Source: Diaminobutyricimonas aerilata (lineage in GTDB: Bacteria; Actinomycetota; Actinomycetes; Actinomycetales; Microbacteriaceae). From it: a stretch of DNA of 64,000 nucleotides. Under the pieces are notes generated by a model. It was not told the origin of the DNA. It worked only from the letters and a program-made list of their open reading frames with translations, and did not search any database. A program made the position numbers and the translations under genes. Location of the stretch: the NCBI RefSeq assembly GCF_002797715.1, contig NZ_PGFF01000001.1, positions 1,511,304 through 1,575,303 on the forward strand. The letters run 5' to 3'. Positions 8,312 through 17,212 of the stretch are shown piece by piece (position 1 is the stretch's first letter; the number at the start of each line of letters is the position of its first letter).

Positions 8312-9178
8312 TCAGCGTGGGACGCGGACCATGCCCTCCTGCGCGACGCTCGCAAGCAGCACGCCCTCGCGCGAGTAGATGTGTCCGAGGGCGAGTCCGC
8401 GACCGCCGACCGCGTTCGGGGACTCCTGTGCGTAGAGGAACCAGTCGTCGACCCGCCCGAACCGGTGCCACCACATCGCGTGATCGAGACTGGCGGCCTT
8501 GAGTCCCGGGCTCGCCCACGAGACGCCGTGTCGGCGGAAGATCGACTCCAGGATCGAGTAGTCGCTCGCGTAGGCGAGGGCGGCGCGGTGCAGGTTCTCG
8601 TCATCCGGGAGGGTACCGAACGCGCGCATCCACACCGCCTGGTGGGCGACGTGCTCGCCCTCGACGGAGAAGTAGACCGGCGACGGGACGTGCCGCATGT
8701 CGAAGGGCCGCTCGGTCGCCCAGTACTCGGCGATCGGATGGTCGACGCCGCGCAGCGCCTCCGCCGCGCTCGGCAGCTCCTCGGGCGAGGGGAGGTCGGC
8801 GGGCATCTCGATCTGGTGCTCGAGACCCTCGTCGACGGTCTGGAACGAGGCGATCATCGACAGGATGGGGTTGCCGTTCTGGTAGGCCTGCGTGCGCCGG
8901 GTGGAGAACGAGCGGCCGTCGTGGATGCGGTCGACCGAGAAGGTGATCGGCAGGCTCGCGTCGCCGGGGCGCAGGAAGTAGCCGTGCATCGAATGCACGA
9001 TCCGCTCGGCATCCGTCGTGCGGATCGCCGCGACGAGCGACTGCGCGAGCACCTGACCGCCGAACACCCGACCGAGCGGAGCCCACTGGCTCGGCCCGGT
9101 GAAGATGTCCTCCCGGGTGCGTGCGCCCGTGTCGGTGAGGTCGAGAGTCGCCAGCAGGCCGGTCAACGGGTCTCCCAT
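8312..9178 (-). CDS. tesB: acyl-CoA thioesterase II
   Basis: 288 residues, a double-hotdog TesB. It hydrolyses medium and long acyl-CoA thioesters in the cytosol. Visible family motifs are GRVFGGQVLAQSLVAA near the N-terminus, MHGYFLRPGD, SFSTRRTQAYQNG with SMIASFQ, and SLDHAMWWHR with GLALGHIYSREG at the C-terminus. The length is normal. The start ATG is six bases after a TAGACT box on the minus strand. It is divergent from the 225-aa unknown gene and convergent with the anti-sigma gene, with 22 bases between the stops. Confidence 0.94.
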   Translation of the reverse strand: MGDPLTGLLATLDLTDTGARTREDIFTGPSQWAPLGRVFGGQVLAQSLVAAIRTTDAERIVHSMHGYFLRPGDASLPITFSVDRIHDGRSFSTRRTQAYQNGNPILSMIASFQTVDEGLEHQIEMPADLPSPEELPSAAEALRGVDHPIAEYWATERPFDMRHVPSPVYFSVEGEHVAHQAVWMRAFGTLPDDENLHRAALAYASDYSILESIFRRHGVSWASPGLKAASLDHAMWWHRFGRVDDWFLYAQESPNAVGGRGLALGHIYSREGVLLASVAQEGMVRVPR

Positions 9179-9184
9179 GCCCGT

Positions 9185-9190
9185 AGTCTA
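9185..9190 (-). promoter_or_regulatory. -10 box TAGACT, probable leaderless promoter of tesB
   Basis: On the minus strand TAGACT is followed by ACGGGC and the ATG at 9178. On the plus strand the overlapping TAGTCT lies nine bases before the divergent ATG at 9199, so both genes may start within about 20 bases. Confidence 0.55.
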
Positions 9191-9198
9191 GAGGTCGC

Positions 9199-9876
9199 AT
9201 GTCCAGCACATTCACGCTTCCCGACGCCTCTGCTCGCGACGATCTGCGCACCTTCCTCGGCCGCGCCCAACGCGTGGAAGACGGCTCCGTGCGACTCATC
9301 TCCACCGGCGGTGTGCTCGCCGCGTACGTCGCGGTGCTGTACCCGATCGGGCTGCTCGACGAGACGCCGACCGTGCTCGGCCTCCGCACCGTCGCCCTCG
9401 TGAAGCCGGAGGACTTCGACGCCGTCGTGCCCATCCAATCGTTCCTGCACCGTCTCGAACTCGCCACAGCGGATGCCGACGGACGGGTCGAGGTCGCGGT
9501 GCCGCACGAGGTCGCGACCGTGACCTGGGCGGGGATCTCGCCGCCCCGCGGCGGTTGGCTGACGCTCGACCCGACGCGGGCCGGCGTGCTCGAACGCAAC
9601 GCGAAGGCGGGCATCGAGGAGGTCGCCGCCGCGGTGCCCACCGGCACCGGGGCGCAGCTCGTGCAGCGGGTGCGCACCGAAGTGTGGGGCCGGCCGATGG
9701 ACGAGCTCGAGCACGTGCCGGCGGGGGCGGCGTTCGCCGCCGTGAGCCTCGGCTTCCTCGGGGGCAGCGGCGCGGACGACGAGGTGGCGATCCTCGAGAG
9801 CGGACCGTGGACCCGGCTCAGCACCCCGCGCGGTCACGTTCTCGTGAAGCGCCGCGCCTGGACACTCGCGCGCTGA
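9199..9876 (+). CDS. conserved-looking cytosolic protein, 225 aa, unknown function
   Basis: I do not recognise a named family. The protein starts MSSTFTLPDASARDDLRTFL, has no signal peptide or membrane helix, and is built of alternating short strands and helices (VRLISTGGVLAAYVAVLYP, PTVLGLRTVALV, ATVTWAGISPPRGGW, VQRVRTEVWG). Codon use and GC at third positions match its neighbours, so it is a real gene. It is divergent from tesB with only 20 bases between the starts. About 157 bases with no visible feature follow before the convergent FAD dehydrogenase gene. Confidence 0.75.
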   Translation: MSSTFTLPDASARDDLRTFLGRAQRVEDGSVRLISTGGVLAAYVAVLYPIGLLDETPTVLGLRTVALVKPEDFDAVVPIQSFLHRLELATADADGRVEVAVPHEVATVTWAGISPPRGGWLTLDPTRAGVLERNAKAGIEEVAAAVPTGTGAQLVQRVRTEVWGRPMDELEHVPAGAAFAAVSLGFLGGSGADDEVAILESGPWTRLSTPRGHVLVKRRAWTLAR

Positions 9877-10033
9877 TCCGCTCCTCGCCGGTCGCCGCGT
9901 GCACCGAGCACGGATGATCGGCGTGGCGCGCCGTCGTCGGCGAGCGGACGCCGGCGCGTCGCGGCGAAAGTCCGCTCCCCGTGCCGCGCTCGGCTCGGCT
10001 GCGGTGCACGGGCGGCCCGCTGATCCGCCGACC

Positions 10034-11683
10034 TCAGACGGCGGCGGCCATCGCCCGCCCGGCCTCGCGTCCGGAGAAGAGGCAGCCGCCGAGGAAGGTG
10101 CCCTCGAGCGACCGGTAGCCGTGCATACCGCCGCCGCCGAATCCGCTCGCCTCGCCGGCGGCGTACAGTCCCGGCACGACGCGCCCGCCCGCACCGCGGA
10201 CGCGGCCCTGCAGATCGGTCTCGATGCCGCCGAGGCTCTTGCGGGTGAGCACGTGCAGCTTGACGGCGATGAGCGGGAAGTGGTCGCGGTCGAGGAAGCG
10301 GTGCGGAGCCGCGACCCGGATGAGCCGATCGCCGCGGTACTTGCGAGCCGACCGCACCGCGGTCAGTTGCGGGTCCTTGCCGAAGGCGTTGTCGAGCGCG
10401 CGGTCGTGCGCCTCGAGCTCGGAGCGCACCCGCGTCCCGTCGAGCGGAACTCCCGGCGCGAGAGCGCGCATCCCGCCGAGCAGCTCGTCGAGCGTGTGCG
10501 CGACGACGAAGTCCTCGCCCCGCTCCTTGAACGACTCGACCGGACCCGGGGCGCCCTTCCCGATCCGCTTGAGCAGCTGTCGCAGGCTCTTGCCGGTGAG
10601 ATCCGGGTTCTGTTCGCTGCCGGAGAGGGCGAACTCCTTCTCGATCACGCTCTGGGTGAGCACGAACCAGCTGTGGTCGTACCCGGTGGTGCGCAGATGG
10701 GCGAGCGTCGCGAGCGTGTCGAATCCGGGGAAGAGCGGCGCGGGCAGGCGACGCCCGGTGGCATCGAGCCACAGGCTCGACGGTCCGGGCAGGATGCGGA
10801 TGCCGTGCGAGGGCCAGACGGGGGAGTGGTTCACGATCCCCTCGGTGTAGTGCCACATCCGATCGCCGTTGATCAGGCGCGCGCCGGCCCGCTCGCTGAT
10901 GCCGAGCATCCGTCCGTCGACGTGGGCGGGCACGCCGCTGAGCATGTGCTCCGGTGGTGCGCCGAGTCGTGCCGGCCATTGGGCGCGCACGAGGTCGAGG
11001 TTGCCGCCGATGCCCCCGCTCGCCACGAGCACCGCCCCGGCACGGAACTCGAAGTCGCCGACGACCTCGCGTGAGCTGGACACACCGCGGAGGGCGTCGT
11101 CGGGCGCGAGTCGGGTGCCCCGGATGCCCGTCACCTCGCCGTTCTCGACGATGAGGCTGTCCACGCGATGACGGAACGCGAGCCGCAATTGACCGGTCGC
11201 GGTCGCCGCGCGGGCGGCGCGCACGAACGGGGCGAGGATCGCGGGCCCCGTTCCCCACACGATGTGGAAGCGCGGCACGGAGTTGCCGTGCCCCACGGCC
11301 CCCGAGCCGCCGCGCTCGGCCCAACCCACGACGGGGAACAGGCCGATCCCGTGCTCGCGCAGCCAGGAGCGCTTCTCGCCGGCCGCGAACTGCAGGTACG
11401 CCTCGGCCCAGGCTCGTGGCCAGTCGTCCTCGGGGCGGTCGAAGCCCGCGGTGCCGAACCAGTCCTGCCGGGCGAGTTCGTGGCTGTCGCGCACCCCCAT
11501 CCGGCGCTGTTCCGGGGTGTCGACGAGGAAGAGCCCGCCGAACGACCACCAGGCCTGACCCCCGAGGTTGGATTCGGGTTCCTGCTCGACCACGAGCACC
11601 TTCTTGCCGGCCTTCAGCAGCTCGGCGGTCGCGACGAGCCCCGCGAGCCCGGCCCCCACCACGATCGCATCCGCGTGGTACAT
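10034..11683 (-). CDS. FAD-binding dehydrogenase, fumarate reductase/3-ketosteroid dehydrogenase superfamily
   Basis: 549 residues. The N-terminal dinucleotide-binding motif is VVGAGLAGLVATAELL (about 7-22), followed by an acidic VVEQE. The C-terminal FAD loop is GRVVPGLYAAGEASGFGGGG with GTFLGGCLFSGREAG. The cap region and length match actinobacterial FAD-binding dehydrogenases related to Rv0785, whose substrate is not established. It is probably cytosolic. The ATG at 11683 is chosen because it starts the FAD fold; an in-frame ATG at 11725 would add only arginine-rich sequence. It lies 76 bases downstream of glbO on the same strand and may be cotranscribed. Confidence 0.85.
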   Translation of the reverse strand: MYHADAIVVGAGLAGLVATAELLKAGKKVLVVEQEPESNLGGQAWWSFGGLFLVDTPEQRRMGVRDSHELARQDWFGTAGFDRPEDDWPRAWAEAYLQFAAGEKRSWLREHGIGLFPVVGWAERGGSGAVGHGNSVPRFHIVWGTGPAILAPFVRAARAATATGQLRLAFRHRVDSLIVENGEVTGIRGTRLAPDDALRGVSSSREVVGDFEFRAGAVLVASGGIGGNLDLVRAQWPARLGAPPEHMLSGVPAHVDGRMLGISERAGARLINGDRMWHYTEGIVNHSPVWPSHGIRILPGPSSLWLDATGRRLPAPLFPGFDTLATLAHLRTTGYDHSWFVLTQSVIEKEFALSGSEQNPDLTGKSLRQLLKRIGKGAPGPVESFKERGEDFVVAHTLDELLGGMRALAPGVPLDGTRVRSELEAHDRALDNAFGKDPQLTAVRSARKYRGDRLIRVAAPHRFLDRDHFPLIAVKLHVLTRKSLGGIETDLQGRVRGAGGRVVPGLYAAGEASGFGGGGMHGYRSLEGTFLGGCLFSGREAGRAMAAAV

Positions 11684-11759
11684 CGTCGACCCCGATCCGC
11701 GGCGTCGGCGCCGCGCTTCCATCATGGGGGAGAACGCGAAGCGGTTTCGACCTCCGGGC

Positions 11760-12179
11760 TCAGTCCTCGAAGGTGTTGACCATCGCCTGCGCGGCGCGTT
11801 CGAGGTAGCCCCACAGCATCTCCCGGTGCAGCGGGCTCAATCCGAGCTCGTCCACCGCGACGCGCATGTGCTGCAGCCATCGGTCCCGGGCGAGCGGGTT
11901 CACCTTGAACGGCATGTGCCGCATCCGCAGTCGCGGGTGCCCGCGCTGCTCGCTGTAGGTGCCCGGTCCGCCCCAATACTGTTCCAGGAAGCCGGTGAGT
12001 CGCTGCACCGCGCCCTCGAGGTCCTCCTCCGGATACATCGGCCAGAGAACGTCGTCGCCGCGGACCCCCTCGTAGAAACGCCGCACGAGCCTCTCGAAGG
12101 TGGGCCGGCCGCCCACCTGCTGCCAGAAGCTCGTCTCGACGGGCGCACCGTCACTGCCGCGCAGGGTGAGGTCGCTCAC
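11760..12179 (-). CDS. glbO: group II truncated hemoglobin (trHbO type)
   Basis: 139 residues with a GTG start. Group II truncated hemoglobins bind oxygen and other diatomic ligands, and in actinobacteria may be membrane associated. Visible features are PTFERLVRRFYEGV with Y36 at the B10-like position, LWPMYP with Y49 near CD1, the proximal histidine H88 in LRMRHMPF, and W101 (G8) in RDRWLQHM, which marks group II. Its GTG overlaps the TGA of mscS by four bases (GTGA), and AAGGAG precedes it, so it is translationally coupled to the channel gene. Confidence 0.94.
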   Translation of the reverse strand: MSDLTLRGSDGAPVETSFWQQVGGRPTFERLVRRFYEGVRGDDVLWPMYPEEDLEGAVQRLTGFLEQYWGGPGTYSEQRGHPRLRMRHMPFKVNPLARDRWLQHMRVAVDELGLSPLHREMLWGYLERAAQAMVNTFED

Positions 12180-13219
12180 GGGGTCTCCTTGTCGCGGGCG
12201 GGGCGGCGGCGCGGCTTCTTCGGCTCCGCCGGGACATCGACCGGTCCGGTCCGCGGGGGACGCGCCCCCTTCACCGACGCGGCGCCCTCGAATCCCGAGA
12301 GCACGATCGTGTTGAGGGCGGGAAGTCGCACGCCCATCTCGTCGAGCGAGCGCTTGAGACGCACCCGCAGTTCGCGGGCGACGTCGTCCTTCACTCCCGA
12401 GCGGGTCTTCACCACGAGGCGCACGACGACGGCCTCGGCCGAGATGGACTCGATGCCCCAGATCTCCGGCTTCTCCACGACGCGGGCCCGCCACTTCGGA
12501 TCCGCGGCGAGTTCGTTCGCGGTCTCGAGCATCCGCTGCTGCACGGTGTCGACATCGGCCTCGTACGGCACCGCGAGGTCGAGGATGACGCGGGACCAGC
12601 CGAGCGACATGTTGCCGACGCGCAGGATCTCGCCGTTGCGGACGAACCACAGCGTGCCGTTCACATCGCGCACCTGGGTGATGCGGATGCCGACGGTCTC
12701 CACGACGCCCGTCGCCGGGCCGAGGTCGACCACATCACCGACGCCGAGCTGGTCCTCGATCACCATGAACAGGCCGTTGAGCACGTCCTTGATGATGTTC
12801 TGCGCGCCGAAGCCGAGTCCCGCGCCGAGGGCGGCGGTGATGAGCGCGAACGCGCTCGTCACGTTCGGCACGACGGTCGTGAGCACCATCAGCAGGCCGA
12901 TCACGACGACGACGGTCGTGACGATGTTGCTCAGCACCGCGCCGAGGGTGCGCGTGCGCTGCACGGTGCGCGCGGCGGCGAGCGGTGAGGCGAGGATCGA
13001 CTGGGTGTCCTCGACGTTCTGCCGGCGCTTGAAGCCGTTGACGATGCGATCGACGACGGCGCGGATGACGAAGTGCAGGATGATGCGCACCACCGCGAGG
13101 ATCGCGATGATGATGAGCACCGTCAGGAACTTGCCGAGCGGCGACTCCCAGTTGAAGACCGCGTCGAGCATGTCTTGCGGGCCCGGGCTCGGGGACGGCG
13201 GGGCTTCGGTCGCGAACAT
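12176..13219 (-). CDS. mscS: MscS-family mechanosensitive ion channel
   Basis: 347 residues. These membrane channels open under tension and release solutes after osmotic downshock. Hydrophobic helices lie at about 28-52, 90-113 and 118-140. The pore-lining helix is ALITAALGAGLGFGAQNIIKD, with the glycine/alanine pattern of MscS TM3. It is followed by the beta domain (DVVDLGPATGVVETVGIRIT). The C-terminal tail is basic and proline-rich (PRRRPARDKETP), longer than in E. coli MscS. A TACACT box and GGAGGG lie just upstream of the ATG. The stop overlaps glbO. Confidence 0.93.
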   Translation of the reverse strand: MFATEAPPSPSPGPQDMLDAVFNWESPLGKFLTVLIIIAILAVVRIILHFVIRAVVDRIVNGFKRRQNVEDTQSILASPLAAARTVQRTRTLGAVLSNIVTTVVVVIGLLMVLTTVVPNVTSAFALITAALGAGLGFGAQNIIKDVLNGLFMVIEDQLGVGDVVDLGPATGVVETVGIRITQVRDVNGTLWFVRNGEILRVGNMSLGWSRVILDLAVPYEADVDTVQQRMLETANELAADPKWRARVVEKPEIWGIESISAEAVVVRLVVKTRSGVKDDVARELRVRLKRSLDEMGVRLPALNTIVLSGFEGAASVKGARPPRTGPVDVPAEPKKPRRRPARDKETP

Positions 13220-13249
13220 ACGCCCTCCAGTGTAGGCAGCACCCGCTGG

Positions 13250-13284
13250 GCGGGTCCCCGGACGCCGTGGCGCCGGGGACCCGC
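13250..13284 (-). terminator. terminator hairpin after pepN
   Basis: GCGGGTCCCCGG and CCGGGGACCCGC form a perfect 12-bp stem with an 11-base loop, starting six bases after the pepN stop codon on the minus strand and ending before the mscS start. Confidence 0.75.
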
Positions 13285-13289
13285 CGCGA

Positions 13290-15836
13290 TCAGGCGCGGT
13301 CGCGCTGCTGCGCGGCGAGGGCGCGCTCGACGCCCGCGAGGTTCTCGCTCACGAGGCGGCGCAGCGCCGGGATCTCGTCGTTCGCGTCGAGCCAGGCGCG
13401 CGTCGCGTCGACGAGTTCCTGCGAGGCGAGCGGCGTCGGGTAGAGACCGACGACGACGTACTCGGCGATCTTGTACGAGCGCGAGTTCCAGATGTCGGTG
13501 AGCATCGCGAAGTACGGCTCGATGAGCTCGCCGAGCACCGCGGGGTCGCTCACGTGCTGGAAGCCCATCGTGACGTTGCGCACGATCGCGTTCGGCAGTT
13601 CGTCGCTCGTGACGAGGGAGTCGAACGCGGCGCGCTTGCCCTCCGCGGTCGGCAGCGTCGCGCGGGCGCGGGCCGCCGCCTGCTGGCCGTTCGCGGTGTT
13701 GTCCGCCTCGAGCGCCGCGTCGATCGCCTCCGCGCCGGCGGCGCCGGTGAGCACGAGGCCCTCGAGCAGCTCCCAATCGAGGTCGGTGTCGACCGTCAGG
13801 CCCGGCAGCGTGATCGAGCCGTCGCGCAGCCCGCGGAGTGCGGCCGCGTGCTCGTCGGTGCTCGCGACGCTCGCGAAGAACTTGACGAACTGGAACTGCG
13901 CGTCCGAGCCGGCCTCGGCCGACTGGGCGAGCGCCCAGAGCCCGTCGGCCACGGCGCGCACGGTCTCCGAACGCGTCGCCGGGTCGACGTAGAGCCGCGC
14001 GACGGTCGTCAGCTGCGTCAGGGTCGTGCGGATGGTCGTCGACTCCGTCTCGGACGCGATGTTCCCGAGGACGAGCCGCACGTAGTCGCGCGGCGCCGTC
14101 TCGGCGTCGCGCGTCGAGTCCCACACGGAACCCCACACGAGGGAGCGCGCGAGCGGGTCGCTGATCCGCGAGAGGTGTTCGATCGCGACCGCGAGGGAGT
14201 CCTCGTCGAGACGGATCTTCGCGTAGGCGAGGTCGTCGTCGTTGAGGAGCACGAGCGCCGGCTTCGACTCGCCGACGAGTTCGGCCACCTCGGTGCGTTC
14301 GCCGTCGACATCCAGCTCGATCCGCTTCACGCGCACGAGCGCGTCGTCCTGCAGTTCGTAGAACCCGATCGCCATGCGGTGCGGGCGGATGGTGGGGTAG
14401 TCCGGGTGCGCGGACTGCAGCACGGCGAACGAGGTGATGGTGCCGTTCTCGTCGGTCGCGATCTCGGGACGGAGGGTGTTGACCCCCGCCGTCTCGAGCC
14501 ACTGCTGCGACCACGACGACAGGTCGCGGCCGCTCGTGGTCTCGAGCTCGGTGAGCAGATCCGTCAGCTCGGTGTTCGAGAACTCGTGCTTGGCGAAGTA
14601 GGCGGCGACGCCGGAGAGGAACGCCTCACGTCCCACCCACGCGCTCAGCTGCTTGAGCACCGAGCCGCCCTTGGCGTACGTGATGCCGTCGAAGTTGACC
14701 TGCACGTCCTCGAGGTCGTTGATGGTCGCGACCACCGGGTGTGTCGATGGCAGCTGGTCCTGCCGGTACGCCCAGCTCTTCTCCATCGCCTGGAACGTCG
14801 TCCACGCCTCGGTCCACTCGGTCGCCTCGGCGGTCGCGAGGGTCGAGATGTACTCGGCGAAGGACTCGTTGAGCCAGAGGTCGTTCCACCACTTCATCGT
14901 CACGAGGTCGCCGAACCACATGTGCGCGAGCTCGTGCAGGATCGTGACGACACGACGCTCCTTGATCGCATCCGTCACCTTGCTGCGGAAGACGTAGGTC
15001 TCGGTGAAGGTGATCGCTCCCGCGTTCTCCATCGCGCCCGCGTTGAACTCGGGCACGAAGAGCTGGTCGTACTTCGCGAACGGGTACGGGTAGTCGAAGA
15101 TGCGCTCGTAGAACTCGAACCCCTGGCGGGTCTTCTCGAAGATGTAGTCCGCGTCGAGGTATTCGAAGAGCGACTTGCGGGCGAAGACGCCGAGCGGGAT
15201 GACGCGGCCGCTCGCGCTCGTGAGCTCGCTGTGCACCGACTCGTACGGTCCGGCGACGAGCGCGGTCACGTAGCTCGACAGCACCGGGGTCGGCTCGAAG
15301 TGCCAGGTGGCCGCATCCGTGCCCTCGACGGGCGCCGGCTCGGGGGTGGGGGAGTTGCTGACGACGCGCCAGCGCGCCGGAGCGGTCACGTGGAAGGTGA
15401 AGGTCGCCTTGAGGTCGGGCTGCTCGAAGACGGCGAAGACCCGGCGGCTGTCGGGCACCTCGAACTGCGTGTAGAGGTACACCTCGCCGTCGACCGGGTC
15501 GACGAACCGGTGCAGGCCCTCGCCGGTGTTCGTGTACTCGGCGTCGGCGTCGACCTCGAGCACGTTCTCGGCGGCGAGGCCGTCGAGACGGATGCGCACG
15601 CCGTCGCTCACCTCGGCGGGGTCGAGCTCGCGGCCGTTGAGGGTCACGGCGTGGACGGTGCGGGTGAAGGCGTCGATGAACGTCGACGCGCCCTCGGAGC
15701 CCGTGAACTCGACCCGGGTGCGGGAGCGGAACACCTCGTCGCCGGTCGTGAGGTCGAGTGCGACGTCGTAGCTGCGCACGTCGATGAGCGCCTTGCGCTC
15801 CTGGGCTTCGAGGCGGGTGAGGTTCTCTCCTGGCAC
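13290..15836 (-). CDS. pepN: aminopeptidase N (M1 family zinc metallopeptidase)
   Basis: 848 residues, full length for the actinobacterial PepN. It removes N-terminal residues from peptides in the cytosol. Catalytic elements are in order: the exopeptidase motif GAMENAG, the zinc site HELAHMWFGDL (HExxH) with the third ligand in NESFAEY 18 residues later, and the C-terminal ERAP1-like helical domain. The GTG at 15836 is chosen because GCAGGAGA precedes it at normal spacing and the protein then starts at LTRLEAQERK; a longer upstream frame is arginine-rich antisense-like sequence. A hairpin follows. Confidence 0.95.
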   Translation of the reverse strand: MPGENLTRLEAQERKALIDVRSYDVALDLTTGDEVFRSRTRVEFTGSEGASTFIDAFTRTVHAVTLNGRELDPAEVSDGVRIRLDGLAAENVLEVDADAEYTNTGEGLHRFVDPVDGEVYLYTQFEVPDSRRVFAVFEQPDLKATFTFHVTAPARWRVVSNSPTPEPAPVEGTDAATWHFEPTPVLSSYVTALVAGPYESVHSELTSASGRVIPLGVFARKSLFEYLDADYIFEKTRQGFEFYERIFDYPYPFAKYDQLFVPEFNAGAMENAGAITFTETYVFRSKVTDAIKERRVVTILHELAHMWFGDLVTMKWWNDLWLNESFAEYISTLATAEATEWTEAWTTFQAMEKSWAYRQDQLPSTHPVVATINDLEDVQVNFDGITYAKGGSVLKQLSAWVGREAFLSGVAAYFAKHEFSNTELTDLLTELETTSGRDLSSWSQQWLETAGVNTLRPEIATDENGTITSFAVLQSAHPDYPTIRPHRMAIGFYELQDDALVRVKRIELDVDGERTEVAELVGESKPALVLLNDDDLAYAKIRLDEDSLAVAIEHLSRISDPLARSLVWGSVWDSTRDAETAPRDYVRLVLGNIASETESTTIRTTLTQLTTVARLYVDPATRSETVRAVADGLWALAQSAEAGSDAQFQFVKFFASVASTDEHAAALRGLRDGSITLPGLTVDTDLDWELLEGLVLTGAAGAEAIDAALEADNTANGQQAAARARATLPTAEGKRAAFDSLVTSDELPNAIVRNVTMGFQHVSDPAVLGELIEPYFAMLTDIWNSRSYKIAEYVVVGLYPTPLASQELVDATRAWLDANDEIPALRRLVSENLAGVERALAAQQRDRA

Positions 15837-15904
15837 GGCGGCGTCTCCTGCGGCTTCGGTGGGGTGCGGCGGCGCGCGGACGCGCCTGAACCACCCTAAC
15901 CGGG

Positions 15905-16600
15905 CTACCGCGCGAGTGCCGTGGGCCCGGAGGCCGGAATCCGCTGGGCCGGTGCAGGAGTGGGCGGCGTCGTGACCGGCCGCGTCGCGAGGGCGACGTC
16001 GATCGCCTCGGCGAGCAGTGCGCGCAGGCGCCGCGACGGGTCGGGCACGCACGCGGTCGCGATGCCGAGCAGCGCCGTCTCGACGAGCTGATCGGTCAGC
16101 CGCGCCTCGGCGCGCCGGCTCAGCCGCGTCCCCAGCCGACGCTGGAAGTCGCGCGCCCACCGGGTCGCGTGCGGAACGAGCTCGAGTGCGTCGGCGATGC
16201 GGTCGCGAAGTTCGGCGGTCTGCGCGTCCTCACGGCGGAGCAGCATGACGTCGATGCTCAGTAGGCCCGCGGCGAGGGCGCGCTGGCGGGTCTCGTTCGC
16301 GATCGGCAGGGCATGCACGGCGGCGGTGACCGCGACGGCGGTGGCGATGGCGCCGTCGTCGTCGACGAGCCCGACCACCGAGGGGATGAGCCGCACGAGA
16401 TCGCCGCGGTCCTCGTCCGGCACGAGGTCGTTGACGCCGCGGGCGAGGAGGGCGAGGGTGCCGTCGGTGCAGCGCGGATGGTCGCTCCAACGCTCTCCGG
16501 CGAGGTACGACGCGTACTCCATGAAGCAGGCGCCGCCGAGATGCAGGCGGTGCCGCCCTGCGCTCAGAACGGGCATTCCGTCGGGTGCGATGTGAGCCAT
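15905..16600 (-). CDS. conserved-looking protein, 231 aa, unknown function
   Basis: I do not recognise this family. It starts MAHIAPDGMPVLSAGRHRLH and continues GGACFMEYASYLAGERWSDH, then is almost entirely alpha-helical (a long run of A, L, R, D with several predicted amphipathic helices). The C-terminus is proline/alanine-rich and probably disordered. There is no signal peptide or clear membrane helix. The ATG at 16600 is preceded by GAGGAAGG at good spacing on the minus strand. It is divergent from rpiB across 123 bases and 68 bases upstream of pepN, so it may share a transcript with pepN. Confidence 0.7.
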   Translation of the reverse strand: MAHIAPDGMPVLSAGRHRLHLGGACFMEYASYLAGERWSDHPRCTDGTLALLARGVNDLVPDEDRGDLVRLIPSVVGLVDDDGAIATAVAVTAAVHALPIANETRQRALAAGLLSIDVMLLRREDAQTAELRDRIADALELVPHATRWARDFQRRLGTRLSRRAEARLTDQLVETALLGIATACVPDPSRRLRALLAEAIDVALATRPVTTPPTPAPAQRIPASGPTALAR

Positions 16601-16711
16601 GGGGACGCCTTCCTCGAGCGCCGGAACCGGGACACGATTCTTCTCCGGTCGCCCGCGTCGCACCAGGGCCCGAGGGCGGATCGCAGCGCGTATTCAGGTA
16701 GCGGACGTCCC

Positions 16712-16717
16712 TAGACT
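16712..16717 (+). promoter_or_regulatory. -10 box TAGACT, probable leaderless promoter of rpiB
   Basis: TAGACT is followed by GCTGGC and the ATG at 16724. There is no ribosome binding site between them. Confidence 0.6.
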
Positions 16718-16723
16718 GCTGGC

Positions 16724-17209
16724 ATGCGCATCCACATCGCCACCGATCACGCGGGTCTCGAGTTCAGCAGCGATCTGCAGGAGCACCTGACCCGCGAGGG
16801 GCATGAGGTGGTCGACCACGGACCGCAGAGCTACGACCCGCTCGACGACTACCCGAGCTTCTGCATCAACGCGGCGCGCGCCGTCGTCGCCGACCAGGAG
16901 GCGGGCGTGCAGGCGCTCGGAATCGTCTTCGGCGGATCGGGCAACGGCGAGCAGATGGCCGCCAACAAGGTGCGCGGTGCGCGTGCGGCACTCGTCTGGA
17001 ACCTCGCCACCGCGAAGCTCGCCCGCGAGCACAACGACGCGAACGTCATCGCCATCGGCGCACGCCAGCACTCGATCGACGAAGCCGTGCTCTTCATCGA
17101 CACCTTCATCGCCACGCCCTTCCCCGGCGAGGAGCGGCATGCGCGCCGCATCGCCCAGCTCGCCGAGTACGAGACGACCGGCGCGATCGCGGGCCGCGAG
17201 ATCGACTGA
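16724..17209 (+). CDS. rpiB: ribose-5-phosphate isomerase B
   Basis: 161 residues. RpiB interconverts ribose 5-phosphate and ribulose 5-phosphate in the pentose phosphate pathway. Visible motifs are HIATDHAGLEF with the substrate-binding Asp-His, and FGGSGNGEQMAANKVRG. The second lacks the catalytic cysteine of E. coli-type enzymes and instead has E76, as in the mycobacterial RpiB that uses a glutamate base. The length is normal for the actinobacterial form. The glycosylase gene starts three bases after the stop, so the two are cotranscribed. Confidence 0.95.
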   Translation: MRIHIATDHAGLEFSSDLQEHLTREGHEVVDHGPQSYDPLDDYPSFCINAARAVVADQEAGVQALGIVFGGSGNGEQMAANKVRGARAALVWNLATAKLAREHNDANVIAIGARQHSIDEAVLFIDTFIATPFPGEERHARRIAQLAEYETTGAIAGREID

Positions 17210-17212
17210 CCC

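Noticed and set aside
11684-11725. Upstream ATG for the FAD dehydrogenase
   Set aside because: It would add an arginine/serine-rich stretch before the canonical dinucleotide-binding beta strand, which normally begins within a few residues of the start.
13554-15899. A 781-codon open frame antisense to pepN
   Set aside because: The opposite strand has complete M1 peptidase motifs; this frame has no recognisable domain.
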